Source: Zavarzinia sp. (GTDB lineage: Bacteria; Pseudomonadota; Alphaproteobacteria; Zavarziniales; Zavarziniaceae). From it: a DNA stretch of 16,727 bases. Shown piece by piece: positions 10,301-16,727 of the stretch. A model generated the notes under the pieces. It did no database searches. It was not told the DNA's origin and was given only the letters and a program-made list of their open reading frames with translations. The position numbers and the translations under genes were made by a program. Within the stretch, counting starts at the first letter, position 1, and each line of letters starts with the position of its first letter. Location of the stretch: positions 1 through 16,727 of the forward strand of contig JAQVKV010000003.1 of NCBI GenBank assembly GCA_028694545.1. Reading direction: 5' to 3'.

Positions 10301-12142
10301 CATGGACAGGGGGCGCCCCTCGGGCTCGACCAGACGGAAATCATGCAGCCAGACCACGGTCATCTCGTCGAGGCGCAGCGCGTAGGGCACCTCCTCGATC
10401 ACGCGCAGGCCAAGGTGCTCCATCAGGGGCAAGCAGTCCGACAGCGGCGCGGGATGGCCGAGACGATAGAGCTTGAAGCGCAGTACCGACTCGTCGTCTT
10501 CCAGCAGGCGGTATACGGCCTGGGTCACGGCCCCGTCGCCCCGGGCGATCAGACCCTCGGCGCGGGCGATGTCGGCAACGGCGGTGGCGGGGGCATGGTT
10601 CTCGCGATAGGCGCTCGGGAAGGCCTTCAGCCAGCGCCGGGCGAGGCGCACGCCCTTGTCCTCGCCCTCGGCGCCAATCAGCGCCTCGCGCAGGCGGTCG
10701 GCCCAGCCGCGCGCGGCCAGGGTGATCTCCTTCTCGAGGGCGGCGGTATCGAGGCGGCGCAGGCCTTCCTCGGTCGCGCGGACGATCAGATGCACGCGGG
10801 CAAGTTCGGTTACCCCGACCTGGCTGGTGCGCAGCATGACGTCGCCGCCCATGGCCCGGCACAGGATGACTTCCACCGCCTGGCGCAGCGCCGTGTCGAA
10901 TTGTTCGCGCGGGAGATAGACGAGGGCGGAAATCCAGCGCCCGAAAGTGTCCACGCGCAGGAACAGGCCGGTGCGCGGGCGCTCCTCGAGACGCAGGATG
11001 CCATGGGCGAATTCGGCCAGCTCGTCTTCCGAGACCTGGAACAGCTCGTCGCGCGGGAAGGTCTCGATCGCGTTCAGCAGGGATTTGCCGTCATGGCTGT
11101 CGGGGGCATAGCCCGCCCGTTCCAGCACCCGCGCGGCCTTGCCGCGCAGTAGCGGGATGTCGCGCGGGCGAAGCTGATAGGCGGTCGAGGCGAAGAGGCC
11201 GTAGAAGCGGCGCTCGGCCACCATGCGACCGTCGCCGCCGTAATGCTTCACGCCGACGAAATCCATGATCGCGCGCCGGTGCACGGTCGATTCCATATTG
11301 GTCTTGGTGACCATGACGGGCGGGCCCTGCTCGCGCAGGTGATGCACGCCCGCCTCGCCCTGGCGGCCCATGGCATGAACGCGGGCATCGCGCAGCAGGC
11401 CGAGCCCTTCCGCCTGGACGAAGCCTCCATCCCTGGCGACATAGTCACGCGTTGCCAGCAGGACGAAATTGCCTTCCGCCAGCCAGCGCAGGAAATCGGG
11501 TTGTTCCCGGTCGACGCCGGGGACCTGGTCGAGATGGGCGATGGTTTCGTTCAGGGCCGCCAGCATGGATTGCCAGTCCTCGACCGCGGCGCGGACGTCG
11601 CACAGCACCTTGTCCAGGGTGGCGGCGAGGGCGGCGCGTGAATCCGGATCGCCATCCTCGTCGATCTCGATATGGATCAGGGACTCGGCGATCGCCGTCG
11701 GGTCCTTCGGCGGCAGGAGTTCGGTTCGCCGGCCTTCGGCGTCGCGCGCGACAAGGAGCACGGGATGAGCGATCAGGTGGACACCCCGACCCTCGCGCGC
11801 CAGGGCCGCCGTGATCGAATCGACCAGGAACGGCATGTCGTCGGTCACGGTCTCGACCACCGTATGCGGGCTCTGCCAGCCGTGGCTGTCGAGGCGGGGA
11901 TTGAACACCCGCACCAGATGGGTGCCGCGCGGCCGTTCGGCGGCGAAGCGCCAATGGCCGAGGGCGGCGCCGAACAGGGCCTCGGGCGTCCGGGTCAGCA
12001 GGTCTTCGGAGGCGAGGCGCTCGAAGTAGCGCGCCACCATGCCGGCGATCTCGGCCGAAGCCGGCCCCAGGCGCTGATCGGCGAAAGCGACGATCGCTTG
12101 CAGCTGTTCGCGGCGCGCCTGTTCTGTCTTGTGCTCGACCAT
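7376..12142 (-). CDS. gdhB: NAD-specific glutamate dehydrogenase, large (~180 kDa) type
   Basis: Oxidative deamination of glutamate to 2-oxoglutarate and ammonia with NAD+, in the cytoplasm. The 1,588-residue length is normal for the L_180 class (Bac_GDH), known from Streptomyces, Pseudomonas and Caulobacter. The N-terminal half (about 1-700) holds the regulatory, ACT-like segments (TVVETVTDDMPFLVDSI near residue 100). The catalytic part begins near residue 795 with ARGGLRWSDRREDFRTE (W804), then KAQMVKNAVIVPTGSKGGF with K835. The dinucleotide-binding region has VVGIGDMSGDVFGNGM (about 968-983). The C-terminal helical part is complete. The ATG at 12140-12142 is preceded by GGGGAGG with a 5-nt spacer. 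It sits 77 nt downstream of the dioxygenase gene with its own candidate promoter. The gene symbol follows usage in Pseudomonas; some annotations use gdh. Confidence 0.96.
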   Translation of the reverse strand: MVEHKTEQARREQLQAIVAFADQRLGPASAEIAGMVARYFERLASEDLLTRTPEALFGAALGHWRFAAERPRGTHLVRVFNPRLDSHGWQSPHTVVETVTDDMPFLVDSITAALAREGRGVHLIAHPVLLVARDAEGRRTELLPPKDPTAIAESLIHIEIDEDGDPDSRAALAATLDKVLCDVRAAVEDWQSMLAALNETIAHLDQVPGVDREQPDFLRWLAEGNFVLLATRDYVARDGGFVQAEGLGLLRDARVHAMGRQGEAGVHHLREQGPPVMVTKTNMESTVHRRAIMDFVGVKHYGGDGRMVAERRFYGLFASTAYQLRPRDIPLLRGKAARVLERAGYAPDSHDGKSLLNAIETFPRDELFQVSEDELAEFAHGILRLEERPRTGLFLRVDTFGRWISALVYLPREQFDTALRQAVEVILCRAMGGDVMLRTSQVGVTELARVHLIVRATEEGLRRLDTAALEKEITLAARGWADRLREALIGAEGEDKGVRLARRWLKAFPSAYRENHAPATAVADIARAEGLIARGDGAVTQAVYRLLEDDESVLRFKLYRLGHPAPLSDCLPLMEHLGLRVIEEVPYALRLDEMTVVWLHDFRLVEPEGRPLSMEAIAPLIEDAFAQLWAGLMEDDRFNRLVVLAAMPARDVMVLRAIAKYLRQIGMAYSQAYMEETLAHWPAIARAIVHLFHLRHDPAFTGDRDEAMATARQGILATLDDVASLDEDRILRRFLNIVEASLRTNLFQRRADGGHAPCLAIKLDSRMVDGMPLPKPLVEIWVFSPRVEGVHLRGGRVARGGLRWSDRREDFRTEILGLVKAQMVKNAVIVPTGSKGGFYPKRLPPASAGRDAIQAEAIECYRIFIGGLLDVTDNIAGGEVVPPTDVVRHDQDDPYLVVAADKGTATFSDIANSIAESRGFWLGDAFASGGSAGYDHKAMGITARGAWEAVKRHFRELGHDTQNHPFSVVGIGDMSGDVFGNGMLLSDQIRLVAAFDHRHIFLDPDPDPAAGFAERTRLFALPRSSWDDYDRSLISAGGGIFPRTLKAVPISAEVRGLLDIEAKMLTPQELMQAILKARADLLWFGGIGTYVKASGENNADAGDKANDAIRVDAAQLRVKVVGEGANLGVTQRGRIEFARAGGRINTDAIDNSAGVDCSDHEVNIKILLNGVMADGDLTRKQRDELLRAMTDEVAALVLADNYLQTQAISMILARGHNTVENQIRLMRMLEAEGRLDRAVEQLPSDAEMEARARDRRGLTRPEAAVLLSYAKMQLQDDLLDGDAPEDDFLDDALAAYFPTELQQRYPAQIARHRLRREIIATQLANAVVNWTGPTFVSRIAESTGFDAGAIARAFVAAREVFGLQKLAEAVDGLDAKVPAASQTAMLLETGNATRQATMWLLHNESQPLDIAGTLHRYGPGIARLTAALPDLLPARAGTRLASTHDGLVAIGVPTEIAAGIAALPFLAGALDIVAAAESWGDVLVIGGTYFRLGDEIGLDALREAAATIEAADHWDRLALTALVDDLYAQQRLLASAATRAEGGVEGWLEDHDAAIARTHALIEELTQGGATLAKLTFAGRHLRGQFSV

Positions 12143-12175
12143 GAGATCCTCCCCGTCGGCCCCCGGCTTGTGCGG

Positions 12176-12204
12176 AGACTAGCCGAGAGCGGTGACAGGG
12201 CCAA
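12176..12204 (-). promoter_or_regulatory. Candidate promoter of the glutamate dehydrogenase gene
   Basis: On the minus strand TTGGCC (12199-12204, 4 of 6 matches) is followed after 17 bases by TAGTCT (12176-12181, 3 of 6 matches, keeping the initial TA and final T). The leader would be about 28 nt and includes the strong ribosome site. This is a weak consensus match supported by position. Confidence 0.35.
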
Positions 12205-12219
12205 GGCACGGACGGTCGA

Positions 12220-13290
12220 TCAACGGTCTTTCGCGGGCAGGACCAGACGCCAGGCCGGATTGCCGCCCTGTTTCGCCGCCCGCCGGTCCTGATCTCGCAG
12301 CCATGCACGGTAAAGGGCGAGGTCGAGCCGGTCGCACCAGCGAAACGGCAGGCCCGGCAGGGGGTTGAAGGGATTGGTCCGGCACATGGACCAGATTTCC
12401 AGTCGCGTCGAGGGCCGCACGCGCAAGTCGCCGCGCCGGTGCAGGCCGCGTGTGTCGGCGATGACGAGCGTGTTGCGCCGGACGGCCAGTGCCCGGGCCG
12501 GCGGCAGGCCGAGGACGGGCAGATCCGCTTCCGGCACCCGCAGCGAGCCGCGTGCGGACAGGACGTCCGGCGAGTGCCGCTCGTCCAGGCTGCGCCGGTA
12601 TTCATAGGCGAGCCGGGCAAGGTTCAGGCGATTGGAACCGGGGACATAGGTGAAGGGCCCCTCGTCCTCGGCCACGTCGTCAAGGAAGAGCCAGGCCTTC
12701 ATGGTCGGCTGGAACGTGTCGACGTGGAGATTCAGCTGCGGGTCGGGCGCGCCCGGCAGAATGCCCGAGCGGATCTCCTGTACCCATTGCCCCGGGACCC
12801 GCAGGCGTCCGGCGACATAGCCGAGCAGGCGGCGATAGCGCCGGTCGGCCAGAAGGCGGCGGGCCGCCGGCAGGCTGGCCAGGGTCTCTTCGTCGAGGAG
12901 GACCCGGTGGGTGATCGTGTCGCCCTGATGGCATTCGCGCGCGGGTGCCTTCAGGGCGCGGATCTCGGCCTCCAGGGCGGCGAAATCGGCCGCCGGAAGG
13001 AAATCCGTCTTCACGACGAAACCGTCGCGGTGAAGAGTGGCCCGGTCGGCGGCCGGCACCGTTGCCGCCAGCAGCAGCCGGCGGAACGCCATTACCCGAT
13101 CGGCGACGACGAGGCGCAGGACATGCAGGCCCAACCGGTTCAGCAGGCGGCTGCCGAGTACCGGATTGCCGACAAAGGATTTGGCGCCGGTCCCGATCGC
13201 CAGGATCTGGAACGGCAGGGACAACAAGCGACGCACGCCAGGGGCGAATACATGCCGCCAGTTTTGTCTATTCGGAGAAACCATTGTCAT
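12220..13290 (-). CDS. PhyH-family Fe(II)/2-oxoglutarate dioxygenase
   Basis: Predicted non-haem iron oxygenase of the phytanoyl-CoA dioxygenase family, 356 residues. The metal-binding triad is visible: H189 and D191 in LNLHVDTFQP, and H284 in DTRGLHRRGD. R296 in PSTRLEIW is a good candidate for binding the 2-oxoglutarate carboxylate. FTYVPGSNRL between the motifs is typical of the fold. About 70 residues precede the domain (basic, with hydrophobic patches) and have no evident match. I start at the ATG at 13288-13290; the next in-frame ATG at 13284 is equally possible, and the GTG at 13335 lacks a ribosome site. The substrate is unknown: relatives act on fatty acyl-CoAs, ectoine, halogenation substrates or small metabolites. 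It is divergent from the XRE regulator gene and followed after 77 nt by the glutamate dehydrogenase gene. Confidence 0.82.
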   Translation of the reverse strand: MTMVSPNRQNWRHVFAPGVRRLLSLPFQILAIGTGAKSFVGNPVLGSRLLNRLGLHVLRLVVADRVMAFRRLLLAATVPAADRATLHRDGFVVKTDFLPAADFAALEAEIRALKAPARECHQGDTITHRVLLDEETLASLPAARRLLADRRYRRLLGYVAGRLRVPGQWVQEIRSGILPGAPDPQLNLHVDTFQPTMKAWLFLDDVAEDEGPFTYVPGSNRLNLARLAYEYRRSLDERHSPDVLSARGSLRVPEADLPVLGLPPARALAVRRNTLVIADTRGLHRRGDLRVRPSTRLEIWSMCRTNPFNPLPGLPFRWCDRLDLALYRAWLRDQDRRAAKQGGNPAWRLVLPAKDR

Positions 13291-13525
13291 TGCTCGAATA
13301 TTAGGGCGACGTGAAAAACGAAGGAACAGGCACACGATGGATACTGTCGTCGCGGCATGTGAAACTCGCGTGCATGAAATCGCTTCGCGCTACCATTGGC
13401 AATATTACAGTCATGTGTTAATGATTCGCGGCGGGGCGAATTCAGCTAAAACTCGATAACGATGGGGCGCGGTATGAAAATATATGCGCCACGCATGTTT
13501 CGCGTCGAGTGGTAAGGAGAGCATC
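13291..13525. promoter_or_regulatory. Shared divergent regulatory region
   Basis: This 235-bp gap between the dioxygenase and regulator genes is visibly more AT-rich than its surroundings and must hold promoters in both directions. Candidates are TAATAT on the minus strand (a -10 box about 15 nt before the dioxygenase ATG) and TTGGCA at 13396-13401 on the plus strand (5 of 6 matches to a -35 box, but with a poor -10). An AT core (TATGAAAATATAT) flanked by GGCGC (13466-13470) and GCGCC (13486-13490) lies about 40-60 nt before the regulator start and could be an operator. No promoter is firmly assigned. Confidence 0.4.
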
Positions 13526-13909
13526 ATGCCGTCAAAGGCAAATCCGATCGACGTTCATGTCGGTGCACGTGTCAAACTTCGTCGTCAGCTTCTCGGTTTC
13601 AGCCAGACGGAGCTTGGCAACGCCCTGGATCTCACGTTCCAGCAGGTACAGAAATACGAAAAAGGAACCAACCGTATTTCGGCCTCGAAGCTGCACAAGA
13701 TGGCCGAAGTTCTGGACGTGCCGATTTCCTTTTTCTTCGACGGGGTGGAAGGCACCAAGGCGGACACGGATTCGGGCGATCTCGATCTCATGTCCCGCTC
13801 CGAGACGATCAGCCTGGTGCGCGCCTATTACTCGATCGAGGACGAGGCCGTCCGTCGCAAGGTGATCGAGCTGCTGCGCACCCTCGGTCGCGAGGCCGCG
13901 GAGAACTGA
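13526..13909 (+). CDS. XRE-family helix-turn-helix transcriptional regulator
   Basis: DNA-binding regulator of 127 residues. Residues 9-68 form a Cro/C1-type helix-turn-helix domain, with SQTELGNALDLTFQQVQKYEKG (26-47) as the helix-turn-helix core and ISASKLHKMAEVLDVPISFFF closing the domain. The C-terminal third has an acidic linker and an amphipathic helix (DEAVRRKVIELLRTLGRE) that could mediate dimer formation. This exact architecture is widespread in Alphaproteobacteria, including PhrR-like proteins; the regulon of this copy is unknown. The ATG at 13526 has AAGGAGA 5 nt upstream, so the longer open frame from 13484 is rejected. It is a single-gene unit closed by a terminator and divergent from the dioxygenase, which is a possible target. 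Confidence 0.92.
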   Translation: MPSKANPIDVHVGARVKLRRQLLGFSQTELGNALDLTFQQVQKYEKGTNRISASKLHKMAEVLDVPISFFFDGVEGTKADTDSGDLDLMSRSETISLVRAYYSIEDEAVRRKVIELLRTLGREAAEN

Positions 13910-13920
13910 TCCGGCTGACC

Positions 13921-13940
13921 GGACGCCGGCGCCGGCGTCC
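13921..13940. repeat. Perfect 20-bp palindrome
   Basis: GGACGCCGGCGCCGGCGTCC reads the same on both strands and starts 11 nt after the regulator stop codon. In RNA it could fold only with a strained tip. It may be a protein-binding site or part of a two-hairpin terminator together with the next stem. Confidence 0.7.
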
Positions 13941-13950
13941 GGGCGAGATG

Positions 13951-13980
13951 GGCCCGCCCGCTATCCGGGGCGGGCCTTTT
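13951..13980 (+). terminator. Intrinsic terminator of the XRE regulator gene
   Basis: A 9-bp stem, GGCCCGCCC (13951-13959) pairing with GGGCGGGCC (13968-13976), has an 8-nt loop and is followed by TTTT. The T-run is short but the stem is very stable and lies about 40 nt after the stop codon. Confidence 0.8.
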
Positions 13981-14162
13981 CGCTTATAGTGATACCATGA
14001 TTCACGTGGTGTACCGCCGCAATGCCGTTTCCCTGCCGCGCTCTTCCGCCCAGTCGCGGAAATGCGTGCTGCTGATCCATTGCGCGCGCATCGGTTACAA
14101 GCCCTAGGGTCCGTCTCCGCCCCCGTATCTTCGATTTTCCTTCCGTCGACGAGGCCGAGACC

Positions 14163-15548
14163 ATGACCGCGACCAGCACTGCCCCCGCCCGCAATTCCAC
14201 CCGCGCCATCCAGGCCGCGGACGCCCGCCACCACCTGCATCCCTTCACTGATCACGCCGGCCTCGCCGCCAAGGGGGCGCGCGTCATCGCCCGGGCCGAC
14301 GGCGTGCGCCTGTGGGATTCCGAAGGCGCCAGCATGATCGATGGCATGTCGGGTCTCTGGTGCGTGAACGTCGGCTACGGCCGGGCCGAACTGGCCGAGG
14401 TCGCGAAACAGCAGCTCCTCGAACTGCCCTATTACAACACCTTCTTCCAGTGCACCCATCCGCCCGTGGCGGCCCTGTCCGAGAAACTGGCGACCATCGC
14501 GCCGGCGGGCATGGATCTCGTCACCTTCGCGGGCTCGGGATCGGAGGCGAACGACACGATCGCCAAGCTGGTGCGCTATTTCTGGAACCTCCAGGGCAAG
14601 CCGAAGAAGAAGACGATCATCAGCCGCAATTACGCCTATCACGGCGTGACCATGCAGGCGGCGTCCATGTCGGGCCTGACCGCCATGCATCCGCAGTTCG
14701 ACCTGCCGTTGCCGGGCGTCGTCCACATCGAGGCGCCCTATTGGTACGCCCATGGCGGCGATCTGAGCCCGGACGAATTCGGCCTGAAGGCGGCCCGTGC
14801 GCTCGAGAAGAAGATCCTCGAACTCGGGCCCGAGAATGTGGGCGCCTTCATCGGCGAACCGATCCAGGGGGCTGGCGGCGTGATCATTCCGCCCCGCACC
14901 TATTGGCCCGAGATCATGCGCATCTGCCGCCAGTACGACGTGCTGGTGATCGCGGATGAAGTGATCTGCGGCTTCGGGCGCACCGGCAAGTGGTTCGGCA
15001 GCCAGACCTTCGGTATCGAGCCCGATTTCATGACCATGGCGAAGGGCCTGACGTCCGGCTACATCCCCATGGCCGGCATCATGATGGGCGGCCGCGTGGC
15101 CGAGACCTTCCGCTCGGCGGGCGAGGAAATCGTCCACGGCTTCACCTATTCCGGCCATCCGGTGGCGGCGGCGGTCGCGCTGCGCAACATCGAGATCATG
15201 GAAGAGGAAGGCCTGGTCGAAAAGGCCGGCGGCGAGATCGGTGACTACTTCCAGGAAAAGCTGCGCGTATTGTCTGACCACCGGCTGGTGGGCGAGGTGC
15301 GCGGTGTCGGCATGATCGCGGCAATCGAACTGGTCGAACACAAGCCGAGCCATGCCTTCTTCGACCCCAAGCGGGGCGTGGGCACCATGTGCCGCGACCA
15401 TTGCTTCAGGAACGGCCTCGTCATGCGCGCGTGCCGCGACGTGATGGTGCTGGCTCCGCCGCTGTCGATCACCAAGGCGGAAATCGACGAGCTGATCGGC
15501 CTCGCCATCAAGTGCATCGAACTGACGGCGATCGACCTCGGGCGCTGA
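14163..15548 (+). CDS. Class III PLP-dependent aminotransferase (omega-amine/putrescine-pyruvate type)
   Basis: Transfers an amino group from an omega-amino acid or diamine to pyruvate, in the cytoplasm. The 461-residue product keeps every class III landmark: SGLWCVNVGYG near residue 63, FAGSGSEANDTIAKL for the cofactor phosphate, GEPIQGAGGVIIPP, and DEVICGFGRTG with D265 contacting the pyridine nitrogen. The cofactor lysine K294 is in MAKGLTSGY, and HGFTYSGHPVAAAVAL follows. The whole pattern resembles putrescine-pyruvate transaminases (SpuC-like) and (S)-selective omega-transaminases rather than ornithine or GABA enzymes; the exact amine cannot be decided here. The ATG at 14163 has GAGG 8 nt upstream. 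The 182 nt between the regulator terminator and this start hold no convincing promoter. The oxidoreductase gene follows after 84 nt in the same direction. Confidence 0.93.
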   Translation: MTATSTAPARNSTRAIQAADARHHLHPFTDHAGLAAKGARVIARADGVRLWDSEGASMIDGMSGLWCVNVGYGRAELAEVAKQQLLELPYYNTFFQCTHPPVAALSEKLATIAPAGMDLVTFAGSGSEANDTIAKLVRYFWNLQGKPKKKTIISRNYAYHGVTMQAASMSGLTAMHPQFDLPLPGVVHIEAPYWYAHGGDLSPDEFGLKAARALEKKILELGPENVGAFIGEPIQGAGGVIIPPRTYWPEIMRICRQYDVLVIADEVICGFGRTGKWFGSQTFGIEPDFMTMAKGLTSGYIPMAGIMMGGRVAETFRSAGEEIVHGFTYSGHPVAAAVALRNIEIMEEEGLVEKAGGEIGDYFQEKLRVLSDHRLVGEVRGVGMIAAIELVEHKPSHAFFDPKRGVGTMCRDHCFRNGLVMRACRDVMVLAPPLSITKAEIDELIGLAIKCIELTAIDLGR

Positions 15549-15568
15549 TTCCTATTCCTAATCCCTTT

Positions 15569-15595
15569 GGACGTGGGCGCCTCGCGCCCGCGTCC
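15569..15595. repeat. Hairpin between aminotransferase and oxidoreductase genes
   Basis: GGACGTGGGCGC (15569-15580) pairs with GCGCCCGCGTCC (15584-15595) over 12 positions with one G-T wobble and a 3-nt loop. There is no T-run after it, so it may be a weak or factor-assisted terminator, or an mRNA-stabilising element, between the two genes. Confidence 0.6.
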
Positions 15596-15632
15596 TAGAA
15601 TGCGGCCCCGAAAGACAATTCAGGGGCGCATC

Positions 15633-16727
15633 ATGACGGATCAGACGGTCTCGGCCTTTTCGCCGCTGAAAATCGGGCCCGTCACCCTGCGCAACCGTTT
15701 TATCAAGTCGGGCGCCAACGAGGGCAAGAGCCGGGCCGGCCTGCCGACGGAAGCGCTGGTCGAGCATCATCGGGCGATCGCGGCCGGCGGCGTCGGCCTG
15801 AACACCGTTGCCTATTGCGCCGTCGCGCCCGAGGGCCGGACCTTCGAGGATCAGATCCACCTGCATGGGGATGCCGTCCCGTCCCTTCGCGTGCTGACCG
15901 ATGCCGTGCATCGCGAAGGCGCCGCCGTCGCCGCCCAGATCACCCACGGTGGGGCCTTCAGCTTCCTGAAGCCGCCGCCGGGCACGAAGCCCGGAAGCTC
16001 GTCCGGCGGCTTCAACCCGACGGGCGCGCTTCACGGCGCCCCCCTGAAGCGGGCGCTGGACCCGGGCGAACTGGACAGTATCGCCGATCAATTCGCCGCC
16101 GGTGCCCGCATCGCGCGCGAGGCCGGTTTCGACGCGGTCGAGATCCATATGGGCCACGGCTATCTGCTCAGCCAGTTTCTCTCGCCGGGCGAGAACCGGC
16201 GACGCGACGAATTCGGCGGTGACATGGAAGGTCGCGCGCGCTTTCCCCGCATGGTGCTGCGCCGTGTGCTGGACGCCGTGGGTGGCGACATGGCGGTGAT
16301 GTGCAAGATCGGTGTCTTCGAGGGTTATCGCGGCGGCAATGATGGTGACGCCGCGGCCGAACTCGCGCGCCTGCTGGCTGCGGATGGCGCCCATATGCTC
16401 GTGCTGTCGGGCGGCATGAACGTGCAGTCGCCATGGTGGATCTTCGGCTCGAAAATGCCGATCCGCCAGATGAAGGCGGCGGACCCCAGCTTCATCGGCC
16501 GCCGCGCCCTCGATGCCCTTGCCCTCATGCAGCCGAAGGCGCTGCGCTTTTCGGAAATGTACCTCCGCGACCATTCCCTGAAGGTACGGGCGGCGACGCG
16601 TCTTCCTCTTGGCTTTCTCGGCGGCGTCAAATCCATGGACAATGTGCGTCGGGTACTGGCTGACGGCTTCGACGCGATCGTCATTGGCCGGGCCCTGTTG
16701 CGGGAACCCGATCTGGTCCATCGTTTC
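15633..16727 (+). CDS. Old-yellow-enzyme family NADH:flavin oxidoreductase (cut by right edge)
   Basis: FMN-binding TIM-barrel oxidoreductase; 365 residues are visible and the gene continues beyond the window. FSPLKIGPVTLRNRFIKSGANEG at the N-terminus, EIHMGHGYLLSQFLSP (H172 and H175 in the active-site segment), NRRRDEFGGDMEGRARFP and the late FLGGVKSMDNV...DAIVIGRALLREPDLV phosphate-binding part are all standard for the family. Relatives reduce activated C=C bonds, or in longer multidomain forms demethylate amines or reduce dienoyl-CoA. Whether a C-terminal FeS/FAD module follows cannot be seen. The ATG at 15633 has AGGGG 6 nt upstream. It may be read together with the aminotransferase gene 84 nt upstream, apart from the hairpin between them. 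The substrate is unknown. Confidence 0.92.
   Translation, partial: MTDQTVSAFSPLKIGPVTLRNRFIKSGANEGKSRAGLPTEALVEHHRAIAAGGVGLNTVAYCAVAPEGRTFEDQIHLHGDAVPSLRVLTDAVHREGAAVAAQITHGGAFSFLKPPPGTKPGSSSGGFNPTGALHGAPLKRALDPGELDSIADQFAAGARIAREAGFDAVEIHMGHGYLLSQFLSPGENRRRDEFGGDMEGRARFPRMVLRRVLDAVGGDMAVMCKIGVFEGYRGGNDGDAAAELARLLAADGAHMLVLSGGMNVQSPWWIFGSKMPIRQMKAADPSFIGRRALDALALMQPKALRFSEMYLRDHSLKVRAATRLPLGFLGGVKSMDNVRRVLADGFDAIVIGRALLREPDLVHRF

Noticed and set aside
8420..11152. A 910-codon open frame on the plus strand, antisense to the glutamate dehydrogenase gene
   Set aside because: It lies wholly inside a well-supported gene. Its composition (rich in Arg, His, Gly, Asp, Gln) is that of the reverse complement of GC-rich codons, and it has no recognisable domain.
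13484..13525. Upstream start for the XRE regulator at 13484
   Set aside because: The AAGGAGA site is correctly placed only for the ATG at 13526, and the helix-turn-helix N-terminus begins there.
13997..14107. A 36-codon open frame starting ATG ATT CAC upstream of the aminotransferase
   Set aside because: It has no ribosome site, the composition is unremarkable, it starts just after a terminator and there is no conserved-looking sequence; it could be a chance frame.
13809..15401. A 530-codon open frame antisense to the aminotransferase and the end of the XRE gene
   Set aside because: It covers two confident genes and a terminator, and its residue composition is typical of an antisense artefact.
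15558..16721. A 387-codon open frame antisense to the oxidoreductase gene
   Set aside because: The sense frame carries family motifs throughout, while the antisense frame has none.

Overview
The window is GC-rich, densely coded bacterial DNA, and its gene content points to an alphaproteobacterium. Supporting evidence is a DUF3576 lipoprotein gene upstream of leuS, a large (~1,590-residue) NAD-dependent glutamate dehydrogenase, a 127-residue XRE regulator of a type widespread in Alphaproteobacteria, and a compact single-protein porin. A Rhodospirillales-like organism fits, but that is inference; no rRNA or other taxonomic marker is present.

Layout, left to right: (1) 1-1414, minus strand: a DUF3576 lipoprotein gene followed by the 5' part of leuS, which runs off the left edge. 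(2) 1415-1741: the longest non-coding stretch, carrying a good promoter for the porin gene. (3) 1742-2872: the porin and a textbook intrinsic terminator. (4) 2952-3776: a lone PAPS-type sulfotransferase gene. (5) 3869-5812: acetyl-CoA synthetase, with a recognisable promoter. (6) 5821-5904: a near-perfect 26-bp inverted repeat between converging genes. (7) 5914-7248, minus: a 12-TM UMF1/Atg22-like MFS transporter. (8) 7257-7358: a second long palindromic repeat of a different sequence. (9) 7376-12142, minus: NAD-glutamate dehydrogenase. (10) 12220-13290, minus: a PhyH-family Fe(II)/2-oxoglutarate dioxygenase, divergent from (11) 13526-13909, plus: the XRE regulator, with a 20-bp perfect palindrome and a terminator behind it. 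(12) 14163-15548, plus: a class III pyruvate-type aminotransferase. (13) 15633 to the right edge, plus: an old-yellow-enzyme family flavin oxidoreductase, cut by the window end.

The metabolic genes fit central carbon and nitrogen handling: acetate to acetyl-CoA, glutamate to 2-oxoglutarate, and amine or omega-amino acid to aldehyde or keto acid. They look like separately controlled single genes rather than one cluster. I find no phage, transposase, CRISPR, toxin-antitoxin, secretion, defence or biosynthetic cluster, and no tRNA or rRNA. I do not see a convincing novel multi-gene system. The observations most worth following are the two different long palindromic intergenic elements, the leuS leader structure, the solitary sulfotransferase and the PhyH/XRE divergent pair. 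Very long open frames antisense to gdh, acs, the aminotransferase and the OYE gene are GC-rich shadows.
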